A stretch of DNA of 64,000 nt, taken from the NCBI GenBank assembly GCA_003427395.1, contig BFEA01000202.1, positions 47,955 through 111,954 on the forward strand. The letters run 5' to 3'. The notes under the pieces are model-generated. The model did not search any database. It was given only the letters and a program-made list of their open reading frames with translations, and had not been told where the DNA came from. How positions within the stretch are numbered: position 1 is the first letter of the stretch; each line of letters begins with the position of its first letter. This DNA comes from Chara braunii (lineage: Eukaryota > Streptophyta > Charophyceae > Charales > Characeae). Position numbers and translations under genes: made by a program. Of this stretch, positions 24,881-36,745 are shown piece by piece.

Positions 24881-25083
24881 AGATGTGGTGCATCTGCAGC
24901 AGATGCAACCCCTCCAGCAACTGCAGAAATGATGTCAATGGAACAACTGCAGCAAATGTGGTGCATTTGTTGTGCATCTGCAGATGTGCTGCTGTAGATG
25001 TGGTGCATCTGCAGCCGCAGCAGCATATGCAACCCCTGCAGCAACTGCGGAAATGATGTCAATGCAACTACTGCAGCAACTGC
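24881..25083. repeat. Two CTGCAG-rich units inside the hAT element
   Basis: AGATGTGGTGCATCTGCAGC starts at 24881 and 24996 (period 115), each followed by ATGCAACCCCT, CAGCAACTGC and AAATGATGTCAATG. The second unit has a short extra CAGC run. Confidence 0.75.
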
Positions 25084-25150
25084 AAAAAAAAAAAAAAAAC
25101 GGGCCTACGACTTCAGATGGTGGGAAAGGGTGGTGGGGGAAGGGCTGGGA

Positions 25151-25222
25151 GGGGGGCAGGTGGGAATACAAGTGGTAGTGAACCACGGGGGGCAGGTGGG
25201 AATACAAGTGGTAGTGAACCAT
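25151..25222. repeat. Two tandem 36-bp units inside the hAT element
   Basis: GGGGGGCAGGTGGGAATACA starts at 25151 and 25187 and is followed by AGTGGTAGTGAACCA in both. The units are nearly identical, so the duplication is recent relative to the element. Confidence 0.85.
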
Positions 25223-25581
25223 GGTTACCCGAGTGGATCCTCTACCCGTCCGTACCCGCCCCCCATTTTTTTTGTCTGCCCCCCGTACCTGTCCGTACCG
25301 GTTTTAGTTTTATGTTTGGTTGGCCCTACCTGCCCGTGATCTTCATAAATACTAACTGTGCCTACCCGTCATCTCCAGAAAAATCAAATTTGCCTGCCCA
25401 TAACCAACCCCCCCTTCGGAAAGGGGCACCCAAACCTACCCATGACCTGGCGGTTACAGTTGGGTGCGGTCGGGTACGGGTGACGGTGACCCATTTGCGC
25501 TCTCTGTCGCGCGTGATTTGAGAGGCTGCGCTTATATGGGCAAGTGGAGCGCCTGAGTCGACCTGTGCCAACAAACAGCGC

Positions 25582-27528
25582 ATGGTAGTCAACGATTACC
25601 TTAAGAACGTTGAGTGTTGTTTCCCGCACGCGGGAGGGGAACTAAGACATTGCGTCTCGTTCCTTGTCAGCGATGATCTCCCAATGAACATCCTGTTGGG
25701 TATGTGCTATCTTTCGATTGCACAGGCCCAGTTTGACTGGGACCGAAAAGTGGTCAAATACACACAACTTGGAAAGGGGAGCGCGATATTACGTAAGTTT
25801 AAGGCTACTAGTCTGATCGAGTCCTACGGATGCATGTGTGCGGCCGCGTTCTATAACTATTATAAGCAAAATCCGGAGGAGGGTATATACTTAGTTTATG
25901 TCTCTGCAGCAGGCGAGCCGGTGAAAATACCGCCGGCGATAGAGGGAGTAGTCGCTAAATACCCTGATCTATTTAAAGAGTCGAAAGGTGTTGTTGAGAG
26001 GGAGGTCGTCCACACGATAGAGATTATCCCAGGATCTAGTATTCCAAAGGGTAGAATATATCGGATGTCTCCAGGCGAGCTCGATGAGCTTCACCGACAG
26101 CTCAAGGAACTCATAGAGAAGGGTCGGATCCGGCCTAGAGTCTCCCCTTACAGATCACCAGTCTTTTTTGTACCGAAAAAGGGGGGGACCTTGAGGATGT
26201 GCATTAATTATAGAGGCCTCAATGCCATCACTGTGAAGAATGCAGAGCCCCTTCCGCGCATCGATAACTTGTTGGACCAAGTGCAAGGGTGTCGGTACTT
26301 TAGTAAGATAAATTTGAAGTCCGGATACCATCAGATTGCAATGCGACCCGAGAATCAACACAAAACCTCATTTCAAACCAGGTACGGTCTGTATGAGTTT
26401 GTAGTGATGCCTTTCGTCCCTTGCAATTCTCCTGGCACCTTTCAGCACGCCATGAACCGGATCTTTCATGACCACTTGGATAAGTTTGTCATCGTGTACC
26501 TCGATGACATACTTATTTTCAGTAGGACTGTCGAGGAGCTTGTTGGCCATTTAGCCAAAGTCCTTAGCCTCCTTCGACTGCACCAGTTCAAGATCAACGG
26601 GGAGAAGTGTGAGTTTGGCCGCATCCGAATCTTGTACGTGGGTCATGAGATTTATGGGGAGGGATTGAAGCCCGATGATGGGAAGGTGGCCAGCATTTCT
26701 GACTGCCCGTGTCCTCAGTCTGTGACTGAGATGAGGCCCTTCTTAGGGATGACCGGTTACTATCGAAATTTTGTCAAGAACTATAGCATAGTGGCCGCCC
26801 CGTTGAAAGACTTGACACGCCTCGACACCCCGTGGGAGTGGAAAGATAGGTGTGAGGCAACTTTCAGACATATGAAGCATGCCCTCACTCACCATGAGGT
26901 CTTGACACTGCCCGATCCAGACAAGCCATTTGCTGTGACCACGCACTCCCGCCAATATGACATTGGTGCCGTACTTGCGCAGCAGGAGGGGGAAACGTTG
27001 AGGCCGGTAGAGTACATGTCCAAAAAGATGCCCTCTAAAAAGCTGGTCAAGTCCACTTATGAGAAGGAACTCTACGTGATCTACAAAGCGTTGACTCACT
27101 GGAGGCATTACCTTCTTCGTCTCTTCTTCTACGTCAGGGTTGATCATCAAACCCTGAGGTGGATGAAGACTCAACCAGTACTCTCCGATGCTCTGAAGCG
27201 ATGGATCGAAGTCATAGAGCAATATGACTTCGAGCCCCAGTACATCAAGGGGGAGTACAACAAGGTTGCTGGTGCGTTGTCGCGTAGGCCAGACTTCCTC
27301 GGTGCGTTGGTTACTGAATTTGGGCTTGTGGACAATGTTACTCAGTCTATGGTGGAAGCCTACCGCGAGGACACGTTTATGGCCAAGATCATACGCAGAC
27401 TCGAGGCAAAAGACAAAGCAACTGATGACGAGTTCGTGTTGGTCATCGACCTGCTGTTTCTTGAGAAGCCCGGGACGAAACGCTTGTGTGTTCCAAACCG
27501 GGAGTCTTTGTATAGTTTATTTTTTTAG
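25582..27528 (+). pseudogene. Reverse transcriptase and RNase H of the gypsy element
   Basis: 648 open codons. Residues about 15-50 are the protease end. RT shows RMCINYRGLNAIT, FSKINLKSGYHQI (residues 241-253) and YLDD at 306-309. Motif A should carry a catalytic Asp; N244 (AAT) stands in its place. The connection domain (FLGMTGYYRNF) and RNase H follow. In RNase H the usual TDAS is THSR (H455), so the first catalytic Asp is gone; the Glu (YEKELY) and VDHQTLRW (D521) remain. The end reads ALSRRPD, then the integrase leader. It stops at TAG 27526, after which the reading continues in another frame. Long open frame, but enzymatically dead. Confidence 0.9.
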
Positions 27529-27536
27529 GCGAGAGT

Positions 27537-28000
27537 CATGATGCCACTGAACATTTTAGGTATAGGAAGATTGCAACAAATTTGTTGCAGCGGTTTTGGT
27601 GGCCCACAATGATGAGAGATGCGAAGCTATTCGTGGAGACTTGTCAGGTGTGTCAGAGAGCCAAGCCACGTACACAGACCCCTCTTGGGCTTCTCAATCC
27701 CCTTCCGATTTCGGGAAGGCCCGGTGAGAGCCTGTTTATGAATTTCATGGACACGCTGGTCAACAGTAAGAGCGGAATGAGATATATTTATGTCATTGTG
27801 GATAGGTTTAGTAAATATGCTAGATTAGTTGCAATGCCTACTACAGCTAAGACCGAGTATGTGATCAAGCTGTTCAAAGAGAACTGGGTCGAAACTTTGG
27901 GTTTCCAAAGTCTATTGTGAGTGACAGGGATGTCAGATTCACCATTGAGTTGTGGAAGACTGCCGCTGCAAAACAGGGAACACGTTGTACATGACTTATG
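27537..28000 (+). pseudogene. Integrase zinc finger and core, frameshifted
   Basis: The HHCC finger is readable as HDATEH and CQVCQ (27537-27660), with a spacing between the two His shorter than usual. The first core Asp is lost: MNFMDTL near 27739, N where D is normal. YIYVIVDRFSKYARL follows. The frame shifts near 27900, and the second Asp (SDRD, 27920-27931) is in the new frame, which stops near 27994. The catalytic Glu (GQAEQ, near 28030) is in a third frame. Confidence 0.85.
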
Positions 28001-28779
28001 GGAACCACCCAAAGGCAAACGGGCAAGCAGAGCAGTTGAACCGCGTTGTACAACATTTGTTGAGGCATTACATTAAGCCTAACCAGGTGGACTGGGATGA
28101 GAAAATCGCTCTCATCGCCAACTTGTACAACATTGTTGTGCACATCGCAACAGGGGTGAGTCCTAATAGCCTGGTATTGACTTTTAAGCCTAGACTGCCT
28201 CTAGATTTCAAACTACCTGAGAATCATCCAACAACTGCACCTGGTACGTTAGAATTTGCATATCGATATGAGCAGTTGATGCAGCAAGTTGTAGAACAAA
28301 TGCACAAGGCGCAGGCGGTGATGATAGGATCTGAGAAAAAACACCTTTGCCCATCTTCATTTCAGGTAGGGGACAAAGTTTGGGTCAAGTCCTCAGAACT
28401 GGGACAGAAGCACATGATCTCCCGCAAACTCATGCCACAATACTTTGGACCATGGGAGGTTCTGGATATTGTCGGGGGTGATCCGGATGAACCGTCTTAT
28501 GTAATCCGGATCCCTGGTCATCTTCGCACTTACCCTGTCTTTCACGCCTCGAAACTCGCACCTTTCAAGGAAACTGATCAGTTTCCCTCTCGTCGCTCAA
28601 TGCTGCCCCCAACCATGGATGGAGAGGTCGACATCAATGACATTGTGGACCACATGGAAATGCCAGTTCCAAGACCAACAGGTAAGGGATGTCCTCCTAA
28701 GCTGAAGCTGCAGTATCGCGTTCGGCTTGAACATCACACTGATCCTAAGGAGAAAATTGGTTTACCCGGGAGGAACTGA
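27952..28779 (+). pseudogene. Integrase C-terminus with GPY/F motif and chromodomain-like tail
   Basis: An open frame of about 275 codons. It begins with NHPKANGQAEQLNR (the core Glu) and includes FQVGDKVWV, KLMPQYFGPWEVL (the GPY/F region, here GPW) and HASKLAPFK. The tail (GEVDINDIVDH, then QYRVRLEHHTDPKE and GLPGRN) resembles a chromodomain in which the aromatic cage and the conserved Trp region are eroded. In chromoviruses this domain steers integration to chromatin. The stop at 28777 is followed by in-frame stops through the rest of the tail. Confidence 0.8.
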
Positions 28780-28880
28780 TGCAGACTGCTTCATAGGCTG
28801 TCGCTCAATACGAGAAGTCACTGCAGAAAGGAAAGCGCCAGATTGAGTAATGGAACTTCTAAGAGGATTGTCGAAATATG

Positions 28881-28890
28881 GACGAGGGAA
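28881..28890 (+). promoter_or_regulatory. Polypurine tract
   Basis: GACGAGGGAA lies immediately before the TG of the 3' LTR. One C interrupts the purines. Confidence 0.6.
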
Positions 28891-29936
28891 TGCGAGGCTC
28901 AAGGCCACGTTACGCCCTACTGCCAGGCTACTGGGCCGTATTTTCAGTACAGTCGGTCGCCCTAAGTGAAGGCAGGCGCGACCAAGGCCTACAGACCCAT
29001 TTTGGGGGTCACCTTGCAAGTGGGGAATTTCAAGCAGTTGCGCAGCGCCAGTTGGTTGAGAACGCCCAGGTCCAGGCTGCCTTTTTCATATGTAACTAGG
29101 GCAGGCCCTAGGCTAGATACGCAACACAGACCGAGCAAAGGCTGCAGGCAGTTGGGCACGGACAACCACCACAAGCCCTGGGACTGATTCGTTTGGACTG
29201 GGGCTCGACCTCTCCGGGCCTATCGGAAGCTTCTGGGCAAGAGCCCAACGCAGCCAGGCTTCACGCAGCAGGCAGACCACTTCCATTTAGGAAAGTTCAT
29301 GCCCACGCATTCGGCATTCGGGCACTCGCTGCATGATGCGCTAAACGCTGGTCAGGCCCACACGATGACGGGCGAGCACTTCCATTTAGGAAAGTGCCTG
29401 CCCACGCATTCGGCATTCGGGCACTGCCTGCATGCTGCGCAAGCGTTGCTGCGCTAGACGCTGGTCAGTCCCGCACGCTCACGGGCGAGCTGGGAGAGCA
29501 TGCCGCCATAGACGAGCTGCGTTGCGCTGAGCTGGATGGGGCACATTGTGGTCCTTGGGTGCATGTGGTATCTATGAGTGGGGGATCGAGGTTGTAAGTG
29601 ATACGAGAGACATACCTGGTGCTTGAGGCGAACGACATTAGCCGAGTCTGCCCGTACTTCGGGGAGCTGTTGATGTCACCAGCGACATTGTAGATAGGCT
29701 AGATAGCATTTGCCATTTGTAGTCTGGGCGCAAAGCGCCAGGTAGGATATCAACATTGGTTCGTTGTTGATGATGATGAGACTATTCCAACATTGTTACT
29801 TATGAGTTTTTCTTGTGCTCTTATTTGGTGGAACTCGTGTCGCAATTCTGTTTTTGGTTTGAGGTCACGACTATCTGGTCTCATGTGTATGATGCTGCTT
29901 GGTTTCTGAAGTTCGCTATCGCTCATTTTCCTTACA
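28891..29936 (+). repeat. 3' LTR with an internal duplication
   Basis: 1,046 bp against 935 bp in the 5' LTR. The difference is a 99-bp tandem copy: CACTTCCATTTAGGAAAG begins at 29278 and again at 29377. The first copy lacks a short GCAAGCGTTGCT-like piece present in the second and in the 5' LTR. Confidence 0.9.
29278..29493. repeat. Tandem duplication private to the 3' LTR
   Basis: Two units of 99 and about 117 bp. As LTRs are copied from one template at insertion, this duplication (or its loss from the 5' LTR) must postdate insertion. Confidence 0.8.
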
Positions 29937-30032
29937 CAGGAGAAGGTATCCCAGAAAAAGGTTTGACACGAGTGCACCAAGTGAAGTTTTTGTTCTCATA
30001 TTCATTTTTTTTTTTTTTTTTTCCGGACACAA
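29937..30032. other. Short block with a poly-T run
   Basis: About 16 T at 30006-30022, followed by CCGGACA. Homology to the plus-strand retroelement starts only after this block, so it may be the tail of an earlier minus-strand poly-A insertion. Confidence 0.4.
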
Positions 30033-33000
30033 TGTTGAATGCTCGTTTCCAACATCTGCCACATTCACGTCCTTCTAACCTCTGTTGTGGCACATATATT
30101 TTGACATCATATTCATCAAGCTCAGTGAATCGACAGGTAAGGACATTGAGACTATCATCTTCTCATCCTATGCTTTTCAATTCTTCGTAACTTATAATCT
30201 CATAGGGGAATAATTATTTCGTCCTTAGAGAGTTGAGGGAACTTAATAGTTTTTTTTTTTCTCTTCACTAAGTTTTGCATGTGTTTTTCCTAGCTTCAAC
30301 CGTGGTCTCTCTCTTTGAGGTAAGTAATGTAGATTCATTTATATTTGTCATCTCTTCTCACTTTCATAGTGAACTTAACTACAACAGACCAATTGTTCCT
30401 TGAGTGATTGATATCAGGTAAAGCATGAGTAAAATATTCCTCAAAAATCGAATGAAACATTTTTCTCCTTTTTAAGTTTCTCCTTCTCTTTCAACATAAC
30501 TGCTTCAACAAATTTTCAACATACTCCCTTAACAGGCATCAACACATATCTCTTTAGGAACATAAATCTTAGGTCATAAGTGTCCAACTCGATGAAGTGG
30601 AATGTCATAATATGGAACCGTTGTAGTTCCCTCCCAATTTCGACCATCTCATACTTGAGAACCTCATATGGGAACACTTCGAGCATTCAAAGATTTCAAA
30701 CATTCTTACTTTGAGCATTCAAGGATTTCAAGGGACACTCAGCATTCTCCTTACTCAGACTTGACCCTCTTCCAAATTATGATCTCCGCTATCTAATTTC
30801 TTTTGCAAAAACTTCTTTTGTTCTCATGACAATTCATTTATTTATCCCACTTCGGTGTCATGTTAATAATCGACAATCAATTACTTCCGTCATAATAACT
30901 GTCGGGGATAGGAGGAATAAAAATTGTCTCATAAGTCACTGACATTAAACCCTATTCCACTTTCTTTTTTTGTCCGGTTATTTTTGCCTTCTCGTTATAA
31001 ATAAATTGAATGACAGTTTTCCACAACCGATTAAAGGCATCACCATCATTGCAAACTTCCTTGTTGACGTAAGAACGAATATTATAGATATTTCATTTCA
31101 AGATGTGAATTAACACTATGCAGATAGTTGAACTCTCATAATGATTGGTCCAACAATGCTCGTACTGATAGGGAAGTATCGCCTTACAAGTGAGTTTATA
31201 AAGTTCATTCAATGCATTTTTGACGAACATTTCAGGATGAATAAAATTTTATATTTCTGCTTTGCTCTCTTCTTTCTAAGTTTTTCAAGAATAGTAAGGT
31301 TCAAAAGGCATACCTTTAAATAGGCTTGATCCTCTCCAATTAAGTAATATCAATCTCCTTCTCCAGTGCAGAGTAGTACCTCACACATGAAGAGATTAAA
31401 CACAGTTAGCAACCGTGGTCTCCAAGAGAATCATGACTCAATAAGGATCAAGACGTTGTCAACTGTTCTCATGCCCTAATAAAAGCTTAAAGTTAATATT
31501 TACCTAGGCTCATTTCGGACATAACTTTTTCATGTCTCCGACAACGATGTCATTTTTTTTTCACTTTTTTCAATTAAGCCATTTCTGACAATCGGAAAGC
31601 CAACAAGTTGTCACACAGGATTTTGAAAACTTTTGCAATAAATAAATAAATTAAATGAAGCGAATCTTTTCTTTTTTTGTGCGTCCAACTTCAAGGAAGA
31701 CCCTCCAATTGCGGTCTTCATTGATCCTTGGTCTTATGAATCTTTTATTATGATTCGAAACAACAAAGATCAAGCAAATAGTAATTATAAAATTTTAATG
31801 TGCCATGTATATATCAAGTTTGTTAATTTACTAACTTTAAGAACTGTCACTAGATCATTAGAAAGCATAACTTCAAACGAAGTCAATGCAAATAAAGCAG
31901 AATTGACTTACTCTAGGCAAAATCAAGATAAATGGGGGAAGGCGAAAACTCATAATAATTTCGAAAACTACAGATGAATACACATGGCCAACACTCTTCA
32001 AAAATCCTCACTCATTCCCCCCAAGTCTCATCCTCAATCTCTCATTTGACTGTGTGTCTCTTGTGCTTTGAGCCACGTCAATGTACCTCCTAGGATTGTG
32101 ACATAGAGATATAGAGTCACCTAAAACATGCGAGTCTTACATCGTCCATCCAGGACCGAAAATATGGAAGTCAACCAGAGCACAAAACTCCCCTCATAGA
32201 GTAGGGAGATATGGTTTGGATTCTGGAAAAGATCCCTCGCTTGAGATGTGAAAACTCTAAGGGTTCGGTCACTACCTCATAATCAATCTTTGCACGATAG
32301 ATATACCTCTTCGCTAAATCAACCAAGTCACTCCAACAAGAACTGTCTGTGAGAGGGAAGGGGACTGAAGGTTTGGGCTATCTGCTGTAGAGCTTGGGTC
32401 CAAAGCTACGGACCAGCCTTGTGCCACTCTCATCAAACTTTCGCTCTCTCTTTTCAAGATATTTGATTGCTGAGGTCCGGACTGAATCAAAGTGCTCATG
32501 AGTTTCCTTTCTTTTTTTCACGTAGAGTCATAAGTCGTGAATGGTGTTCTCTGCAAATTTGGTGAGGATAACGAAGATTAACAAATCTTCTTGTTTGAAG
32601 TCAGCTGCACTTACATATTGGTATTGGACAACATATTCGAATACCGCAACTAATCTGAATGGTTTTGAGAAAAATTGTGAGTAAATTCAAAACAACTCCT
32701 CTGACAGAATGTCATTGTCGAAAGCACCGACTAACTTATACCGATCTGGGATATGGCTGATACTAACGATGTCTTCAACGACCGAGTGTTGTCAAGTAGC
32801 AGGCCACTGAATGTTGATCATTGACTGCAGAATGTGGAGAGAAATGATAATATCGAGCGATACTTTGTCGATTGATACATTAGTAAGACCCTTAAGTGAA
32901 AGGAAAATAGAGAATGGTCGTTTTCACCGGAGCTTCTCCTTGACTTGTTCGACAGTTTCTAATGACAAGCCAATGATGTTCAAATTTCACTTAACCCTTG

Positions 33001-33420
33001 GTATTAGATGGCACACTCGGTGAATTCTCAGTCCTTTACTAATCCGAGTGCTCTCGCTCTCATTAATTTTGTATAGTACATGATGTCATCAACAACTTTA
33101 TCTTTCCGCCCTTCCACCTTGTTTGATAGATAATACAAAACGTTACTACAACATTATTGTTATACATGATTCTCTCTTTCCATAGACTTACCCCGGATAT
33201 ACCTCTTGGCTTATCTGGTTGATATGAAGGACACAAGTTTCACTTGTCTGATAAGTCCGGGATAGAGTTGAAGATGTTATGAGTTTCGGGCCATTTACTG
33301 CAATAGGTTGTTGTTGGGAATTTTTCATCCAAGATTTGCTATTAATCTCCTCAGTTAATAACATGTAGCTCACTTCTCAGCAAACGACACACCCCTACAA
33401 TTCTCAACATCTATTCACTG
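30033..33420 (-). pseudogene. Decayed retroelement segment, inverted copy
   Basis: On the minus strand this parallels 8560-11400 in order and spacing. The shared peptide LVDLAKR, AKIDYE and EF.HL is at 32340-32180. AACTTGTTGGCTTTCCGAT near 31615 (minus strand) matches the LTR-like TGTGACAACTT area at 10257. Frames are broken throughout. Its 3' continuation on the minus strand was split by the 10 kb gypsy insertion and resumes at 19692. Confidence 0.55.
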
Positions 33421-36250
33421 CAGGGCCTTTCATAGATCAATTATTATAAGACCTCTTCAGCGGATCGTTTGTGGCTTGTTTTTTTGTCGATAAGAATCAA
33501 AGTCATGGGAAGTTCATTAACATATTACGTAAACGTTGTCGTGTTCTGCCTTGTTTGTTCATAGTTCAAAAATACTCTTACCCTGAAACAACCCCTATTT
33601 ACTGCTGAGTACCAGTGAATTCTGTTACTTATAAGTATACTGAAGCGCCACTATGTCTGGGATAGGGAACAATAGTGAGCTCACTTGTAATCTTTAAGGT
33701 TCTTCTTTTTTATTCAAACCATGACGGACTAGCTGAATTGTATTTAAAAACTTGTTTTCTCGTCGAGATTCTTTAATCTGTGACAATTGTGACTCTCACT
33801 TGAAAGGTGTTTCAGGTAGTATAAGTGATAGTGGTCCTCATTCGAGTAATTCTTCGTACACCTATCATGATAATTCATCAGTCATATCACAACGTTGTGC
33901 ACTCTTGGAATATCTTCGCTATGAAAACATCCAAAGTCTTATGAGATAAGTCTCTCATTTTTTATTCGTTGTACAGAGTACCACTAACAACAATCTACAC
34001 TTCTAATGATACACAAAGTATTTTCATTAGCAGGTTATCCCTCGCCCGCTTCACAGAGCTTATTTGTAAAACCCACTTCAGATACGGCATAGAGTATAAC
34101 TAATACACTCCCTCATTCAGATACCACTCTGGCATTATTATGCACGACCCTTACTCAAGTACGGTTTAAAACTCTCAGTTTTCACAGGCCTAATCGATCG
34201 GAGAGAAAAAAAGTCCCAAATATATCACAAAAAGTTGAAATAAATACCACAATTAAAAAGAACTAGACGGACCGATTCATGATAACTTGTCATACTAAAC
34301 CAAGCTATCACTAGTTCGAAGTAACAAGACCGATCACGTAGTATCTCGAGCACTTATCGACATATATTCTAGGAAAGACATATGGTTTTCCTTAAACATT
34401 ATCGTCTTTCCCGTTAAGAAACAGTGAAACAAATCAGCAATTGTCAAACTGGTTTTGATTTATCGTTTCCCTCACTAAAACCCCAGGATAAGCAATGTGA
34501 TAATTAATCCCCATCAATCAAATATTGACAATCTTCTTTACGTAACTTCATCACCCATCTATCCAAATAATGCGAGCAAGGCGCGAGAGACAACAAGCAG
34601 AAACTCATGTGTCTTTGTTAATTTGGAAGTGATTTCTTTGAAGGTTGCAAGACAACCCACAATCCTTCTAGTGATACATAAGTCCCGAACAAAAAGACTT
34701 AATGCCTACTATCAGGCACATCTTTATTTGATCAATTTATCTCTCCATAATTTCTTTTATGAAGCAAAAAATAAAAAACCTTATACAACATTAAACTTTA
34801 AGGAAAGGCTTCTGGAGGGTTATAACATGGGTAACAAGAACGACAGATGAGTGAGAGCGATGGCCAATACCAAAGTGAAAAGTGCTAGTTGGTGAAGATA
34901 TCAAGCGAGTATACCCTCCTTAGACGTCTAGTCGAAGTCAAGATAACTCATATAACATCAACAGTAAGTTTTGGCGCTCGACTTTCAAAAAAGGCATCGT
35001 GTGAGTCTTATCAAGAATGCCTATCCAACTTTGCTTATATCAAACACCCACTCATTCTCTTTCTCAAGTGATCTCAACTCGCTCATCCATTAACATGTTT
35101 CATCAAGTGCTCATAGTGCCTCCGCCATTCCTTCTTCTCTGATCGAGACTGTGACTTGTTTGCGTGTCTAGCGTCATTAACTATTAATCGTTTCCCTCAC
35201 TCGGTCCGTAATCGCCTCACAGTCGAGGCTAAAAAAAAGATGGCGTCAACTACAAAGCGTGCACTTACGTTACTCAAAAACCTCGAGCATAACGCCCTTT
35301 TTAACACAGTGCACGTTCACTTCACCTATCTGGTCGTGACTCTTGTTCTTCCTGTACAATAAGCTCTTAGAAAATGCTATATTCTACAAACTTGTATTTG
35401 GCTTCATATTCGAGTGGTAACGAGTAACCCAAATTTTTCCGCGGGAAAATGGTGACACCAACAACGAGCCCACTTGTAGGGCTCACCCGACTCTCACATT
35501 CAACAACCCTCGCAAGTGTGCACACACAGTGTCCGCGGGGCTTGATATGTGGCATCAACACCTCTTTTTCACAGATCCTCATTAGTAACTCTGTCATCAA
35601 TCTCGCAATATGCCTTCTGATTGAAGGTTCTCTGGCGGACAATCACCTGTCAGTCAGAATGAGTATTGACTTTTATCACTTGTGCGAACTATTAAAGCAC
35701 CACGATGACTAGGCCGGTAGAGGGACGAAGATTTCAAATCGAATAAGATCTTGTTTTTTGCTCTCTTTCAACCTACAACTATCTTGCAAACTCAGTTTCC
35801 CCTCACTCAACTGATTCAAGTTCCATTATGACATTTTCCTTTCATGACAGTCTTGAGCCTCACTGTCGCTCGCATTGTACGCACTTGTCCCCCTCCAAAG
35901 ATGATGATGATTGATCATCAACAAACTGAGCTAATCATTTTATGTTCAATTGGTAATTCAACTAGCCGACTAACTAAGATTGGATTGACGAGTATGCTTT
36001 TCATGATCTCATCTTATGCTCGGCATAGTGCTTCGTTTTCAGTATGAGCACGTGACAATAGTCGTTGATGTCAATCACACGAGGGTGTGAGCACCTTCAC
36101 TTATATCTCTCTCGGACATTGCAAGTTGAATTTAGTATACAATTTGCGCGTTCATTACTAGTCCCTACTCCAATTAGATGAAGTCGTTGTCAACCATAGT
36201 TCGCAATTTTTCGAATACCTCACTCTGCACTTCATTATGAAGCTGACTTT
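33421..36250 (-). other. Unassigned, probably further retroelement decay
   Basis: No clear gene. On the minus strand 35642-35367 is open for 91 codons and ends LEYEAKYKFVEYSIF, slightly reminiscent of the second RNase H of some gypsy elements (EAEYEAL). I give that little weight. CGTTTCCCTCACT recurs at 34463 and 35189. Confidence 0.3.
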
Positions 36251-36708
36251 TTTTTTTTAACATGCCCCAGCCTGCACACAAGCACTGGTGGACATAGCGA
36301 TACAACGATACAACAATACAGGTCTGACCAAGAAGGCGGAAGCTTCCTTCCCGGAAAAGCCTCTCGCAAATTCGCGAGAGAATAACGTCCACAAACCAAG
36401 GCAGCGCCTCTCACCATTCAACCCTCTCCAGTGTGTTTGTGTGTTCAGACTTTGCTTCATACCCCTTTTGTTTCACCGTCTCCCTTTTCCTCGCTCTCTC
36501 TGATTGTGTTTGTGACTCGTCTCACGACCTCAATTCTCGACATCGTTGCGAACTGGCCTCCGGACCGTCTTCCACTTATTCCACTAGCCCCACGGATGGG
36601 TGGTCTCGTCTCCACTCTTCCAGTCCGTGTCAGGACTAAGTCGTCGCGTCGCTGTCCTCACCCTCTTCTTCCGAGTTTCCGTCCAGGTCTCTCCTCTTCC
36701 TCTCGGTA
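36251..36708. other. Unassigned pyrimidine-rich block
   Basis: CT-rich plus strand with several overlapping open frames and no motif. It ends where AT-rich R1 sequence starts. Confidence 0.4.
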
Positions 36709-36745
36709 ACCCAATAAAAATCTCAAAAAAATCTGAAAACAGACT

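Larger units (their letters stand above)
24366..25506. mobile_element. Nonautonomous hAT element
   Basis: Flanked by the exact 8-bp duplication TCGCGCGT (24358-24365 and 25507-25514), the hAT length. Ends are CAGAGTTCGCAACC and, read inward from the other end, CAGAGAGCGCAAAT: CAGAG start and GCAA matching, 10 of the first 12 bases. Subterminal regions are packed with ACCCGTACC-like motifs on the left half and their complements on the right, as in plant hAT elements where transposase binds such repeats. No transposase is encoded. The middle has CTG-rich tandem repeats. At 1,141 bp it is a deletion derivative or MITE. Confidence 0.85.
24083..25800 (+). pseudogene. Protease of the 10 kb gypsy element, split by a hAT element
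   Basis: The N-terminal part (24083-24365) ends AYYDTCSTRNFISRA. The active-site triad, normally DTG or DSG, reads DTC here (GGT to TGT at 24335), which should abolish catalysis. The hAT element enters 23 bp after the end of this triad. The remaining part resumes at 25507, and the protease end is recognised at about 25600-25720 (FLVSDDLPMN, ILLGM). The rejoined reading also needs a frame change before 25582. Confidence 0.75.
19693..29936 (+). mobile_element. Ty3/gypsy LTR retrotransposon, chromovirus-like, dead
   Basis: Order: 5' LTR, primer site, long leader, gag, protease, RT, RNase H, integrase with GPY/F-like end and chromodomain-like tail, purine tract, 3' LTR. LTRs start TGCGAGGCTCAAGG and end in CA. 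The LTRs differ at many sites, mostly C/T and G/A, so the insertion is old. Flanking bases are GGAGG on the left and CAGGAGA on the right; only GGAG can be matched, one or two bases out of register, so the target-site duplication is uncertain. Catalytic residues are lost and frames broken. Without its SINE-like and hAT insertions the element would be about 8.9 kb. Confidence 0.9.

Noticed and set aside
24815-25178. Open frames in the CTG-rich middle of the hAT element
   Set aside because: Frames are open on both strands because of the repeat; no hAT transposase motif such as the dimerisation region.
35367-35642. RNase H on the minus strand
   Set aside because: Only EAKY-like similarity over a few residues; no catalytic set.
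36244-36254. Poly-T and other long A/T runs as gene tails
   Set aside because: Such runs occur on both strands every few kb and none follows a coding region.
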